Assembly (NCBI RefSeq): GCF_030376605.1
Contig: NZ_JARRAE010000005.1
Location: 124,001-188,000 of the forward strand
Origin: Pseudochrobactrum sp. sp1633
Lineage (GTDB): Bacteria; Pseudomonadota; Alphaproteobacteria; Rhizobiales; Rhizobiaceae
Reading direction: 5' to 3'
DNA length: 64,000 bases
The first letter of the stretch is position 1. Every line of letters begins with the position of its first letter. A program made the position numbers and the translations under genes. The notes below the pieces were generated by a model. It did no database searches. It saw only the letters and a program-made list of their open reading frames with translations, and was not told where the DNA came from. Shown piece after piece: positions 9,726-19,020 of the stretch.

Positions 9726-10301
9726 TCAGCCTTTCTGCGGGCCTTCATCAAAGCCGATAAAGATCTGCACCTGACGTGCAGACGCTTCCGGTACGGACAC
9801 AGATGTGCCTGAGAACAGGAACTGCGTTGCGGACTGCGAATTATTCATCGCAACAGCCTGCTTGTGCAGATTTGAGGAAAGTATTTTGTCGCCTTGCATA
9901 ACCACAACGCGGATCGGCATCGTAATTGTACCATTGCGGAATTTCGGCCCTGGTACAACACGACCTGCAGCGGCCACATTGATGGTGATATTGCCGTTAT
10001 CCCGACGGCAATCACGCGTCACATCGCTGATTGATGCCTGATAAACTACACGATTGCTGTCGCCGTTACCGCCTTTTTCATAGGTACTGAAGAAAGAGGC
10101 TCCCTCACGCAGGCTGATACGCGGGCAAAAAGCCTGCAATTCGGCCTGCGTTACACGCTGCTCGCCGGATGTTGAAGTGGCCGCCTGCTGATTGCCGCTC
10201 GTTGAACAACCAGCCACAAGCAGACCAAGCACAGCTGCGCCACCCAGACGGGCAAACCGCATAGAGAGAGGATTTAAACGTCCGAAGGTAGATTTCTGCA
10301 T
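9726..10301 (-). CDS. Putative lipoprotein of unknown function
   Basis: A 191-aa exported lipoprotein. The lipobox LLVAGC at about residues 27-32 follows a hydrophobic signal, with CSTSGNQQ at the mature N-terminus. The rest is a beta-rich globular domain (about 60-185), with a second Cys pair (FCPRISL and TRDCRRD) that could form a disulfide. I do not recognise a named family, though similar proteins occur in Brucella-type genomes. The start at 10301 is fixed by a strong AGGAAGA site 8 bases upstream; the longer in-frame extension runs into the tandem repeats and is not used. Confidence 0.82.
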   Translation of the reverse strand: MQKSTFGRLNPLSMRFARLGGAAVLGLLVAGCSTSGNQQAATSTSGEQRVTQAELQAFCPRISLREGASFFSTYEKGGNGDSNRVVYQASISDVTRDCRRDNGNITINVAAAGRVVPGPKFRNGTITMPIRVVVMQGDKILSSNLHKQAVAMNNSQSATQFLFSGTSVSVPEASARQVQIFIGFDEGPQKG

Positions 10302-10383
10302 AAACCGGTCTTCCTGAATAATGAACCTGTCTGCGAACCGCTCCGGTTGAAACATAATCACCGCAACTGTTCTGTCTATCGTT

Positions 10384-10546
10384 TCGCGTATTTTATCCAA
10401 AACCTGTTCTCAGGTTTCGGAATGCGCAAATTCTTCACCACCGCGCACTTTGTCCAAAAACCGTTTCACACTTTTTGGAATGCGCAAATTCTTCACTACC
10501 GCGCATTTTATCCAAAAACCGTTTCACACTTTTTGGAATGCGCTCT
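10384..10546. repeat. 58-bp tandem repeats upstream of the lipoprotein gene
   Basis: Two nearly identical 58-bp units (10421-10478 and 10479-10536). They are preceded by a diverged partial copy (10384-10420) and followed by the first bases of another (10537-10546). The units differ at only a few C/T or A/G positions. They lie 85-245 bases upstream of the lipoprotein start, in the 465-bp gap before thrC, and encode nothing convincing. The rest of the gap (10547-10767) shows nothing else I can name. Confidence 0.9.
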
Positions 10547-10767
10547 ATACCAAAATCCTGCTATACCGTCGCATATCTGTATGGACGCACGGCGCTTAAC
10601 ATGCATTATGAGATAATATTTTCACGTTTTTTGTGACCAGAGCAAGCTCTATCCCCTTCGCGCTTGCATCCTGCACAAGAGATATGAACGGAAAACACCA
10701 AAGACTCGTCCAAAACCGGCTCAAAACCGGCACAGAATTGCATTGAGTAAATGAGGCCTGAGACCCT

Positions 10768-12165
10768 ATGAAATATATCAGCACCCGTGGCGAAGCGCCG
10801 GTTTTAGGCTTTTCTGATGCACTTTTAGCTGGTTTGGCACGTGACGGCGGACTCTATCTGCCGGAAACCTATCCGCAATTTTCCGCTGAAGACATTCGCA
10901 ATCTGCGTGGAAAATCCTATGTGGAAATCGCGCTCAAAGTCCTCACTCCTTTTGTGAATGGTGAGATTCCAGCCGCCGAATTTGAGAAAATGGTGCGCGA
11001 ATCTTATGGCAGTTTCCGTCACGATGCGGTCTGCCCGCTTGTACAGACCGGCGCGAATGAATATGTGCTGGAACTTTTCCACGGCCCTACGCTGGCGTTT
11101 AAAGACGTGGCCATGCAGCTGCTTGCCCGCATGATGGACTACACGCTGGCACAGCGCGGTCAGCGCGCGACCATCGTTGGTGCCACTTCCGGCGATACAG
11201 GCGGCGCGGCGATTGAAGCTTTTGCCGGTCGCGACAATACGGATATTTTCATCCTGTTCCCACATGGCCGTGTGTCTCCGGTGCAGCAACGCCAGATGAC
11301 CTCTTCCGCAGCGAGCAATGTGCATGCTCTGTCTATCGACGGTAATTTTGACGATTGTCAGAACCTCGTCAAAGGCATGTTCAATGATCTGAACTTCCGT
11401 GACACGATTTCGCTCTCCGGTGTGAATTCGATCAACTGGGCACGTATCATGCCGCAGATCGTCTATTATTTCACATCAGCTATCAGCTTAGGTGCACCGG
11501 ATCGTAAAGTTTCCTTCACCGTACCAACCGGCAATTTCGGTGATATTTTTGCAGGCTTCGTTGCCAAGAAGATGGGATTGCCGATCGACCGTCTGATCAT
11601 TGCCACCAACGACAATGATATTCTGTCACGCACTGTTGCCACCGGCTCTTATGCGATGCGCGGCGTGGAGCAGACATCCTCGCCATCTATGGACATTCAG
11701 ATTTCTTCAAATTTCGAACGTCTGCTGTTTGAATCCTATGATCGCGATGCCGCTGCTGTGCGCGGCCTGATGCGCAGTCTCGGCCAGTCCGGTGAATTCA
11801 CCATTGCCGATGCACCACTCAAAACCATTCGCGATCAGTTTGCAGCTGGCCGTTCCACCGTGCAGGAAACCGCAACAACAATCAGCACCGTTCTGAAACA
11901 GGATGGTTATCTGCTTGATCCGCATTCGGCAATCGGAGTTAAAGTTGCCCGCGAGCAGGAAAGCTCGACCTCACCAATGGTGGTGCTGGCCACTGCGCAT
12001 CCGGCCAAATTCCCTGACGCAGTGAAAGACGCCTGCGGCGTTTCTCCGGCTCTGCCTGCTTGGCTCAGCGATCTTATGGAGCGTAAAGAACATTATACGC
12101 GTCTTCAAAACGACCTGAAAGTGGTTGAAGATCACATACGCAGCCATTCAAGAGCAGCGAAATAA
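10768..12165 (+). CDS. thrC: Threonine synthase
   Basis: PLP enzyme that converts O-phosphohomoserine to threonine, the last step of threonine synthesis (thrB lies about 8 kb downstream). The N-terminus MKYISTRGEAP is typical. The PLP-binding Lys is K112 in LAFKDVAMQLL; the phosphate-binding GATSGDTGGAA follows and the FTVPTGNFGD stretch comes later. The length of 465 aa fits the bacterial long-form enzyme. It is a lone plus-strand gene followed by a repeat-like palindrome. Confidence 0.97.
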   Translation: MKYISTRGEAPVLGFSDALLAGLARDGGLYLPETYPQFSAEDIRNLRGKSYVEIALKVLTPFVNGEIPAAEFEKMVRESYGSFRHDAVCPLVQTGANEYVLELFHGPTLAFKDVAMQLLARMMDYTLAQRGQRATIVGATSGDTGGAAIEAFAGRDNTDIFILFPHGRVSPVQQRQMTSSAASNVHALSIDGNFDDCQNLVKGMFNDLNFRDTISLSGVNSINWARIMPQIVYYFTSAISLGAPDRKVSFTVPTGNFGDIFAGFVAKKMGLPIDRLIIATNDNDILSRTVATGSYAMRGVEQTSSPSMDIQISSNFERLLFESYDRDAAAVRGLMRSLGQSGEFTIADAPLKTIRDQFAAGRSTVQETATTISTVLKQDGYLLDPHSAIGVKVAREQESSTSPMVVLATAHPAKFPDAVKDACGVSPALPAWLSDLMERKEHYTRLQNDLKVVEDHIRSHSRAAK

Positions 12166-12240
12166 AGCATTTCCGGCAAAACTATGAAGCGGCTTTGCCG
12201 GAAACGCGTGAAAACAAAAAAGATAGAGCGGCATAAAAGC
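12166..12240. repeat. Rhizobiales-type intergenic palindromic repeat fragment
   Basis: Directly after thrC. Arms TTTCCGGCAAA (12170-12180) and TTTGCCGGAAA (12194-12204), then GCGTGAAAACAAAAAAGATAGAGCGG. From memory this layout (AAAGCATTTCCG, gap, CCGGAAA, AAAACAAA, TAGAGCGG) is common between genes of Brucella and relatives. No T run follows, so it is not a classical terminator. Confidence 0.5.
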
Positions 12241-12282
12241 CGCATATTGCAATATGTCTGCATAATTTGCATAGATTTCACT

Positions 12283-12319
12283 CTGCCCTTATATGCATCT
12301 CAAAAAGCATAGAGGGCAG
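12283..12319. repeat. Hairpin in the thrC-M16 peptidase gap
   Basis: Imperfect inverted repeat CTGCCCTTATATGC / GCATAGAGGGCAG around an ATCTCAAAAA loop. It may belong to the adjoining intergenic repeat. No gene is seen in this gap. Confidence 0.4.
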
Positions 12320-12430
12320 ATGGGATATTCCGGAGCGGTTTATGCTTCCGGGTTCTTTAATTTGTCGCATTGTCATACCCGTCAGGCTGGATCAAGCTGA
12401 TGGTGAAATGCTCAAGGGAGTGTGCCTAGA

Positions 12431-13738
12431 ATGGGTGTAGAAGTAAGCGTTCTGTCCAACGGACTGACAATCGCCACCGAAACAATGCCGCTGATTGAAA
12501 GCGTGGCACTGGGCATCTGGGTCAAGGCAGGCTCCCGCAATGAAGCGCATAACCGCCACGGCATTGCGCACTTTCTTGAACATATGGCTTTTAAAGGCAC
12601 CGAAAACCGTACTGCATGGCAGATTGCGGCCGATATTGAAAATGTCGGCGGTGAGATCAATGCCGCAACCAGTGTTGAAACCACCTCTTATTACGCTCGC
12701 GTGCTGCGTAATGATCTGCCGCTGGCAATTGATATTCTGGCCGACATTCTCACCAGCTCAAAATTTGACGAAGAAGAGCTGGAACGTGAGAAGAACGTCA
12801 TTATGCAGGAAATCGGGGCGGCGCATGATACGCCTGATGATATTGTGTTCGACCGTTTTTCTGAAACCGCTTATCTCAATCAACAAATCGGCCGCTCCAT
12901 TCTCGGTACACCTGAGACTGTGCAGGCTTTCACGCCGGATGATCTGCGCAATTACATCAATGAACAATATAGTGCAGACCGTATGGTTGTTGTGGCTGCA
13001 GGTGCCGTTGACCATGCCTCATTTGTACGGGAAGTTGAAAGCCGTCTTGGTGGCTTCCGTGCCAAAACAAACGCGGTTGCCCCTGTAAAAGCCAATTATT
13101 TTGGCGGAGATTACCGTGAAGAGCGCGACCTGATGGATGCGCAGGTTCTGATCGGTTTTGAAGGCCGCGCCTATCATGTTCGCGACTTCTATGCCTCACA
13201 GCTTCTGGCAACGGTTCTGGGCGGCGGCATGTCTTCCCGTCTGTTCCAGCAGGTACGTGAAAAACGCGGGCTCTGCTATTCTGTTTATGCTTTCCACTGG
13301 GGCTTCTCTGATACCGGCCTGTTCGGGATTCACGCAGCAACCGGACGCGAAAACCTTGAAGAGCTGGTGCCGGTTATTCTGAACGAGCTGCATCAGGCAT
13401 CGACAAATATTGACATTCAGGAAGTTGATCGTGCCCGCGCCCAGTATCGCGCAGGCCTGCTGATGTCGCAGGAAAGTGCGGCCAGCCGCGCAGGTCAGAT
13501 TGCACGCCAAATGCTGCTCTATGGCCGTCCGGTACCGAATGAAGAACTGCTTGAGCGTCTGAGCCTGATTACACCGGAGCGCCTGACAGATCTTTCAGGT
13601 CGCATGTTCCTCGACAGCAAGCCGACGATTGCCGCTGTCGGCCCTGTCAGCCAGATGATGCCTTATGACGGTATCAGCGGTATGCTGAACAACTACGCAT
13701 CCACGAATAAACAACCGGCGGCCAAACTGGCCATCTGA
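12431..13738 (+). CDS. M16-family zinc metallopeptidase (processing-peptidase type)
   Basis: A 435-aa insulinase/mitochondrial-processing-peptidase-like protease. The inverted zinc motif HFLEH is at residues 47-51; the distal Glu comes in the EELEREKNVIMQEI helix about 75 residues on. Both the N-terminal catalytic and the C-terminal half-domain are present, with the R-Y-type pocket loop (GGGMSSRLFQQVREKRGLCYSV). No signal peptide, so it is probably cytoplasmic. I chose the ATG at 12431: the site AAGGGAG (12414-12420) is 10 bases upstream, whereas the GTG at 12422 would sit against it. It is followed by a GNAT gene 36 bases on, a pairing common in Rhizobiales. Confidence 0.93.
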   Translation: MGVEVSVLSNGLTIATETMPLIESVALGIWVKAGSRNEAHNRHGIAHFLEHMAFKGTENRTAWQIAADIENVGGEINAATSVETTSYYARVLRNDLPLAIDILADILTSSKFDEEELEREKNVIMQEIGAAHDTPDDIVFDRFSETAYLNQQIGRSILGTPETVQAFTPDDLRNYINEQYSADRMVVVAAGAVDHASFVREVESRLGGFRAKTNAVAPVKANYFGGDYREERDLMDAQVLIGFEGRAYHVRDFYASQLLATVLGGGMSSRLFQQVREKRGLCYSVYAFHWGFSDTGLFGIHAATGRENLEELVPVILNELHQASTNIDIQEVDRARAQYRAGLLMSQESAASRAGQIARQMLLYGRPVPNEELLERLSLITPERLTDLSGRMFLDSKPTIAAVGPVSQMMPYDGISGMLNNYASTNKQPAAKLAI

Positions 13739-13774
13739 CGTTATCAACACGCTCCTTCCAAATGGCAGGGTATC

Positions 13775-14407
13775 ATGATCAGCTTTCCCTTCAGCAAAAC
13801 ACCGTCTGTGTATCTGAGGGGGGAGCGTTTATATTTGCGCGAGCCGCAATGGAGCGATTATCGCCAGTGGACAAACCTGCGTGAGAAAAGCCGCAGTTTT
13901 TTGACTCCGTGGGAGCCGACATGGCGCGATGATGAGTTGGAAAAGCCAAGTTTCCGTTTGCGTCTGCGCCATTATTCCGATGAAGCCCGCAGCGGCAATG
14001 CATGGTCTTTGTTCCTATTTCGCAAATCCGACAATGTGTTGCTGGGGGGAATCACTCTTGGCAATATCCGGCGCGGTGTCGCGCAATCGGGGCAGATCGG
14101 TTACTGGTGCGGGGCGCCACATGCCGGTCAGGGCTATATGTATGACGCCCTGAAACTGGTTATCCCCTTCGCATTCAATGAACTGCGGTTGCACAGACTT
14201 GAAGCTGCCTGTATTCCGTCTAATCTGCGTTCAGTCAGGCTTCTTGAAAAAGCCGGATTTTTACCGGAAGGCACTTTGCGCTCCTATCTCAAGATAAACG
14301 GCCTCTGGCAGGATCATCTGCTTTACAGCCTGATTGAAGGAGAAGAGCAGCGCAGAAGCTTAACGGTAAAAACAGGCAACGGTTTTCACCAGCCGTCTGA
14401 CCAATAG
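13775..14407 (+). CDS. RimJ/RimL-type GNAT acetyltransferase
   Basis: A 210-aa acetyl-CoA-dependent N-acetyltransferase, closest to RimJ, which acetylates protein N-termini (E. coli RimJ acts on ribosomal protein S5). Seen: LREPQWSDYRQW early, FLTPWEPTW, the acetyl-CoA loop region IGYWCGAPHAGQGYMYDAL, and the C-terminal LEAACIPSNLRSVRLLEKAGF. It follows the M16 peptidase by 36 bases and is probably in the same operon. The true substrate cannot be told from sequence. Confidence 0.88.
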   Translation: MISFPFSKTPSVYLRGERLYLREPQWSDYRQWTNLREKSRSFLTPWEPTWRDDELEKPSFRLRLRHYSDEARSGNAWSLFLFRKSDNVLLGGITLGNIRRGVAQSGQIGYWCGAPHAGQGYMYDALKLVIPFAFNELRLHRLEAACIPSNLRSVRLLEKAGFLPEGTLRSYLKINGLWQDHLLYSLIEGEEQRRSLTVKTGNGFHQPSDQ

Positions 14408-14498
14408 AACATTGTGCACAGGCAAAACCGTTTCCTCTTTTTGCCGAAAATGATCTAAGCATATCAAAGCTGATACCAACGACAAAAAGGTAAAACCA

Positions 14499-17387
14499 GT
14501 GACAGAAAACTTTCATAACCGCTTGAAAACGTTTTTCTGTGTGTTTGCCTTTCTCGCAGCCATTTTACAGCTCACGGTTCCTGCATCTGCGGTCGAGCCG
14601 ATCAAGATTTCCAAAGAAGACACTGCGCTCGACCTGACCCGCGCCGTACAGATTATGCATAATCAGGGTGATACTGTGCAGGTCTCCACCGCTCCTGGTG
14701 CCGATGGTATTGTCCGGCGCATTGAGGTGCAGGCCGACAAGGACAAGCGCTCAAGCGGTAACTGGGCAGCCTTTGCCATTGCCAATCCGACTGATGAGCA
14801 GATTGACCGTCTGATTGTTGCTCCGCATTACCGCCTTGTTAAATCGGGTTTTGTCTGGCCGGATCTCGGTTCGCAGCGCATTTCATCCATCACGCCAAGT
14901 GAGGGCTTTGCGCTTGATCGTCAGGTCAGCCCTGATGCGGATGTGTTTCTGATCACCATCAATCCGGGCTCAGTGGTAACTCTGGTAGCCGAAATGGCCT
15001 CCCCTAACCTGCCGCAGCTTTATCTGTGGGAGCCGGATGCCTATAAAGACACCATCAACGCCTACACACTGTATCGCGGCATTCTGCTCGGCATTTCCGG
15101 CCTGCTGGCACTGTTTCTGACCATTCTTTTTGTTGTGCGCGGGACATCGCTGTTCCCTGCTGCTGCTGCACTGGCATGGGCGGTTCTGGCCTATATCTGC
15201 GTGGATTTCGGTTTCTGGAACAAGCTGATCGCCATCACCCCCGGCAATGAGCAGATGTGGCGGGCGGGCACGGAAGTGGCGCTCGCAGCCAGTTTCCTGA
15301 TTTTCCTGTTCACCTATCTCAACCTCAACCGCTGGCATGATCATTTTTCCTATGGTGCAGTGGCATGGGTTCTCGGCCTGATGATGCTGAGCGGCGTGGC
15401 GATTTTTGATCCGCCAATTGCTGCCGGTATTGCGCGTATTTCTTTTGCGCTGACTGTTATTTGCGGCATCGTGATTATCGGCATTCTGTCACTGCGCAGT
15501 TATGACCGTGCTATTATGCTGATACCCACCTGGCTCTTGATCGCCATATGGATGACCGGTGCATGGCTTGCCGTTTCCGGTCGTCTGGACAATGATATTG
15601 TTCAGCCTGCTCTTGGCGGGGGTCTGGTACTGATCGTCTTGCTGATCGGCTTTACCGTGATGCAGCATGCATTTGCCGGTGGTGTGCTGCGCGTTGGCCT
15701 GTTCTCCGATATGGAACGTCAGGCTCTGGCGGTCATCGGCTCCGGCGATATTGTCTGGGACTGGGATGTGCCGCGCGACCGTGTGGTGACCACACCGGAT
15801 ATTTCCACCTATCTCGGCACGGCTGCTTCAAGCCTGCTCGGCCCTGTGCGCAACTGGCTCCCGGTCATGCATGGCGATGACCGCGACCGCTTCCGCACCA
15901 CGCTGGATGCTATTCTGGAAAACCGCCGCGGCCGCATTCACCAGACTTTTCGCCTGCGAGCCAATGACGGTCATTATCACTGGTATCACTTACGTGCGCG
16001 TCCGGTTATCGGCTCGGATGGTGAAATCGTGCGCTGCGTCGGCACGCTGCATAATGTGACCGAGCAGAAAAAAGCCGAAGAGCGCCTGTTGCACGATGCT
16101 GTGCATGACAATCTTACCGGTCTGCCAAACCGCGAGCTGTTCCTCGACCGTCTCGCCAATGTCATGAGCATGTCTTACAACGAAAGTAGGCTGAAGCCGA
16201 CGGTTTTCGTGATTGATATTGACCGCTTCAAACAGGTCAATGACAGCCTCGGCATGTCAGCCGGTGATACAATTCTGCTGACTGTCTCACGCCGTCTGTT
16301 CCGCCTGATGAAGCCGCAGGATACGCTCTCAAGACTGTCTTCAGACCAGTTCGGCCTGATACTGGCTTCCGAGTCCGATCCGGCCAAAGTTGCCGCTTTT
16401 GCGGAAGCGCTGCGTCAGGCTATCCGCGCGCCGATTTCCTATGCCAAGCGTGAGATTGTGCTGACCGCATCCGTTGGTCTCCTGACATGGACAGCCAATG
16501 CCGCGAATGCGGAAGATATGATCAAAGATGCCGAACTGGCCATGTATCAGGCCAAGCGCTTCGGCGGTGATCGTATTGAGCCGTTCCGTCCGTCATTCCG
16601 CGCGATCGGCAGTGATAAGCTGCAGCTGGAATCTGACCTGCGCCGCGCCATTGAGCGCAAGGAAATCACGATTGCCTACCAGCCGATTGTGAACTTGCAG
16701 GACGGCACGATTGCGGGTTTTGAAGCCCTGATGCGCTGGGAACATCCGCGTCGCGGACCGATTTCGCCGTCTGAATTTATTCCGATTGCCGAGAATTCCG
16801 GTCTGATCGTGCCGCTTGGCCTGTTTGCCATGCAGCAATCGGCCAATGACCTGTTCAACTGGCAGGAAAATCTGTCACGTCCGAACCTGTTTGTTTCCGT
16901 CAATCTCTCCAGCACCCAGCTGATCCGTCAGGATTTGCTGAGTGATGTGCGAGCCATCCTGTCGCGTACGCATGTGACCAAAGGCACGCTCAAGCTGGAA
17001 CTGACAGAATCTGTGCTGATGGAAAATCCGGAACAGTCTGCCCATATGCTCACCGAGCTGAAATCTATGGGTGTAGGATTGTCGCTGGATGATTTCGGCA
17101 CCGGCTATTCGTCGCTTGCTTATCTGACGCGCTTCCCGATTGACATGATCAAAATCGACCGCTCTTTCGTGAAAGGCGACAAACCGCAGAAAACCACACT
17201 GCTACGCTCCATCATCCGCATGGCGCAGGATCTTGAATTGAAGGTTGTGGCTGAGGGTGTGGAGAGCGAGCAAGATGCGATGCAGCTACGCGAAATGGGC
17301 TGTGAATATGTTCAGAGCTTCCTGTTCGGTCAGCCGATGACGGCTGAGAATGCAGCCCGCCTGCTCAACGGACAGACTGTGGAATAA
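14499..17387 (+). CDS. Membrane c-di-GMP phosphodiesterase (7TM-PAS-degenerate GGDEF-EAL)
   Basis: A 962-aa signalling protein. Order: signal peptide (1-31), a periplasmic 7TMR-DISM-like sensor to about 185, seven or so membrane helices (about 190-400), PAS/PAC (about 400-535), GGDEF-like (about 540-700) and EAL (about 710-955). The GGDEF motif is S614-S-D-Q-F618, and the inhibitory RxxD site upstream is KPQD, so cyclase activity is very unlikely. The EAL domain keeps E742-A-L-x-R and the metal/catalytic residues in ELTES, DDFGTGYSS, IKIDRSF and AEGVES, so it should hydrolyse c-di-GMP. The GTG start is supported by AAAAGG 8 bases upstream. It is probably the counterpart of a Brucella BpdA/BpdB-type enzyme; which one I cannot say. 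Confidence 0.92.
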   Translation: MTENFHNRLKTFFCVFAFLAAILQLTVPASAVEPIKISKEDTALDLTRAVQIMHNQGDTVQVSTAPGADGIVRRIEVQADKDKRSSGNWAAFAIANPTDEQIDRLIVAPHYRLVKSGFVWPDLGSQRISSITPSEGFALDRQVSPDADVFLITINPGSVVTLVAEMASPNLPQLYLWEPDAYKDTINAYTLYRGILLGISGLLALFLTILFVVRGTSLFPAAAALAWAVLAYICVDFGFWNKLIAITPGNEQMWRAGTEVALAASFLIFLFTYLNLNRWHDHFSYGAVAWVLGLMMLSGVAIFDPPIAAGIARISFALTVICGIVIIGILSLRSYDRAIMLIPTWLLIAIWMTGAWLAVSGRLDNDIVQPALGGGLVLIVLLIGFTVMQHAFAGGVLRVGLFSDMERQALAVIGSGDIVWDWDVPRDRVVTTPDISTYLGTAASSLLGPVRNWLPVMHGDDRDRFRTTLDAILENRRGRIHQTFRLRANDGHYHWYHLRARPVIGSDGEIVRCVGTLHNVTEQKKAEERLLHDAVHDNLTGLPNRELFLDRLANVMSMSYNESRLKPTVFVIDIDRFKQVNDSLGMSAGDTILLTVSRRLFRLMKPQDTLSRLSSDQFGLILASESDPAKVAAFAEALRQAIRAPISYAKREIVLTASVGLLTWTANAANAEDMIKDAELAMYQAKRFGGDRIEPFRPSFRAIGSDKLQLESDLRRAIERKEITIAYQPIVNLQDGTIAGFEALMRWEHPRRGPISPSEFIPIAENSGLIVPLGLFAMQQSANDLFNWQENLSRPNLFVSVNLSSTQLIRQDLLSDVRAILSRTHVTKGTLKLELTESVLMENPEQSAHMLTELKSMGVGLSLDDFGTGYSSLAYLTRFPIDMIKIDRSFVKGDKPQKTTLLRSIIRMAQDLELKVVAEGVESEQDAMQLREMGCEYVQSFLFGQPMTAENAARLLNGQTVE

Positions 17388-17406
17388 ACGAAGAGCAGAA
17401 AACAGA

Positions 17407-17449
17407 AACGCCGCTTTCCGTTGCAGGGCATAGAAAGCGGTGTTTTTTT
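17407..17449 (+). terminator. Terminator after the EAL gene
   Basis: Stem AACGCCGCTTTC / GAAAGCGGTGTT followed by a run of Ts (17442-17449), about 20 bases past the stop codon. It is a good factor-independent terminator. Confidence 0.85.
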
Positions 17450-17499
17450 ACAGACAATCAGGCTTCAAAAATCCGGTGTGATCTGTCTTTGAACAGAGG

Positions 17500-18078
17500 T
17501 CAGGCATGTCCTGCCTGGGGCACAAATCGTCCCGGATCAACACCCATCTGCACCATCACCCGATCATATTTGCCCAGAATATCGCCATCGAACAGTAAAT
17601 CATCTGTAGGCTCGCAAATCAGCCAGTCATTATTAGCAATCTCGCGCTCTATCTGCCCTGCATCCCAGCCGGCATAGCCTAGCGCCATCAGCGTTTTATC
17701 AGGGCCAATTCCGTCAGATATTGCATGGAGAATATCCATCGTTGCAGTCATGCAGATATCATCTGTGATCGGAATACTGGCACCAACCATAAAATCGTCG
17801 CTGTGCAGAACAAAACCCCGCCCCGTCTCAACGGGGCCGCCGCGGCGTACCATCAGTGATCTGGCTTTTTCAGGCAGCAGAATACTCTGCGCCTGTGTAA
17901 TGATGCCAAGGCGGACTAGCAAATCGGGAAACTCCAGCGACTGCAGCTGATTAATGACGAAACCCATCGTCCCCTGCTCGGAATGTGCACAAACATAGAT
18001 AACCGATCGGGCGAAGCGCTCATCAGTCATACCGGGCATTGCAAGCAGAAATTGTCCGTTGAGAAAACCGTTGTTCAC
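17500..18078 (-). CDS. YqgE/AlgH family protein (UPF0301)
   Basis: A 192-aa conserved protein of the YqgE/AlgH family, whose biochemical role is unclear (linked to alginate regulation in Pseudomonas). Family features: [38 protein letters not shown] at the N-terminus (shown here only to name the region, residues 6-43) and [14 protein letters not shown]-like [10 protein letters not shown] near residue 135. There are two adjacent GTG codons (18081 and 18078); GAGG sits 3 bases from the first and 6 from the second, so I prefer the second. It converges with the EAL gene. Confidence 0.87.
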   Translation of the reverse strand: MNNGFLNGQFLLAMPGMTDERFARSVIYVCAHSEQGTMGFVINQLQSLEFPDLLVRLGIITQAQSILLPEKARSLMVRRGGPVETGRGFVLHSDDFMVGASIPITDDICMTATMDILHAISDGIGPDKTLMALGYAGWDAGQIEREIANNDWLICEPTDDLLFDGDILGKYDRVMVQMGVDPGRFVPQAGHA

Positions 18079-18081
18079 CAC

Positions 18082-18465
18082 ACGCCTCGTTCAATGCTTT
18101 TGGACTGATCAGGGATGATATGAGCTAATTTTGCAGTTTGCTGATGATAGATGTGCATTTTATTTTTATAGGCACGGCACTGCGAAAAAACAGCATAACA
18201 CAACACTTGCCTGAGCCAAGTCACATTTGCCGGTAATTTTCTGCAACTCAAAAAACCGTCTGCAAATTCGTTTCTATTTCAGCATATTACTTAAAATTCG
18301 AAATCAATAAAATTTGCATATATTTAGAAAAAGACCGCCGGAAGCAGTAATATTTGCAGCTGTTGAAATCGGCATTTTAACAAATAGCGCTTTCGCAAAA
18401 CTCTGACTGCGGCTATGTATATTGCCAAGAACAGACATTCTAAATCTGTATGAAGGAGAACAGAT
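18082..18465. other. AT-rich intergenic region between yqgE and the peroxiredoxin gene
   Basis: About 384 bases holding the divergent promoters of yqgE (minus) and the peroxiredoxin gene (plus). It is strongly AT-rich, particularly 18290-18330. I see no ORF with coding character, no clear operator palindrome and no RNA structure. Confidence 0.5.
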
Positions 18466-18951
18466 ATGGCCATTCAGATCGGCGACAAACTGCCTGCAGC
18501 AAGCTTCAAGGTAAAAACAGCTGATGGTGTGAAAGACATCACCACTGATGAAATTTTTCAGGGCAAAAAAGTTGTTCTCTTTGCTGTTCCGGGCGCATTC
18601 ACCCCGACCTGCACGCTCAACCATCTGCCAGGTTATCTGGCCAATTATGATGCGCTGACCGCTAAGGGCGTGGATACTGTCGCTGTTGTTTCCGTCAATG
18701 ACGTGCACGTCATGGGCGCATGGGCGAAGGCAACTGAAGGCGACGGCAAGATCCTCTATCTGTCAGACGGTATCGGCGCATTCACCAAAGCAGCCGGTCT
18801 TGATATTGACCTTTCCGGCGGCGGTCTTGGTGTTCGCTCCAAGCGCTATTCAGCGCTCGTTGAAGACGGCGTTGTAAAGAGCCTCGACATTGAAGAAAAC
18901 CCGGGCGTTGCCACAGTTTCTTCCGCAGAAGCCATGCTCGAAAAGCTCTGA
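18466..18951 (+). CDS. 1-Cys peroxiredoxin of the Prx5 / type II family
   Basis: A 161-aa thiol peroxidase reducing H2O2 and alkyl hydroperoxides. The peroxidatic Cys is C49 in PGAFTPTCT, the family signature. It is the only Cys in the protein, so a 1-Cys mechanism with glutathione/glutaredoxin recycling is likely. Also typical are the downstream VVSVNDVHVMGAW and LGVRSKRYS, the latter with the conserved Arg. A strong GAAGGAGA site lies just upstream of the ATG. It is monocistronic, bounded by a 385-bp AT-rich gap in front and a terminator behind, as expected for a highly expressed stress gene. Confidence 0.95.
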   Translation: MAIQIGDKLPAASFKVKTADGVKDITTDEIFQGKKVVLFAVPGAFTPTCTLNHLPGYLANYDALTAKGVDTVAVVSVNDVHVMGAWAKATEGDGKILYLSDGIGAFTKAAGLDIDLSGGGLGVRSKRYSALVEDGVVKSLDIEENPGVATVSSAEAMLEKL

Positions 18952-18971
18952 TTTCTTTAGACTGAATAAAG

Positions 18972-19002
18972 AAAAAGCCCGCTTTAAAGCGGGCTTTTTT
19001 TT
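18972..19002 (+). terminator. Strong terminator after the peroxiredoxin gene
   Basis: Perfect stem AAAAAGCCCGCTTT / AAAGCGGGCTTTTT ending in eight Ts. It can also terminate leftward transcription of the DUF3995 gene. Confidence 0.9.
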
Positions 19003-19020
19003 ATAAACAAATGACCCTAA

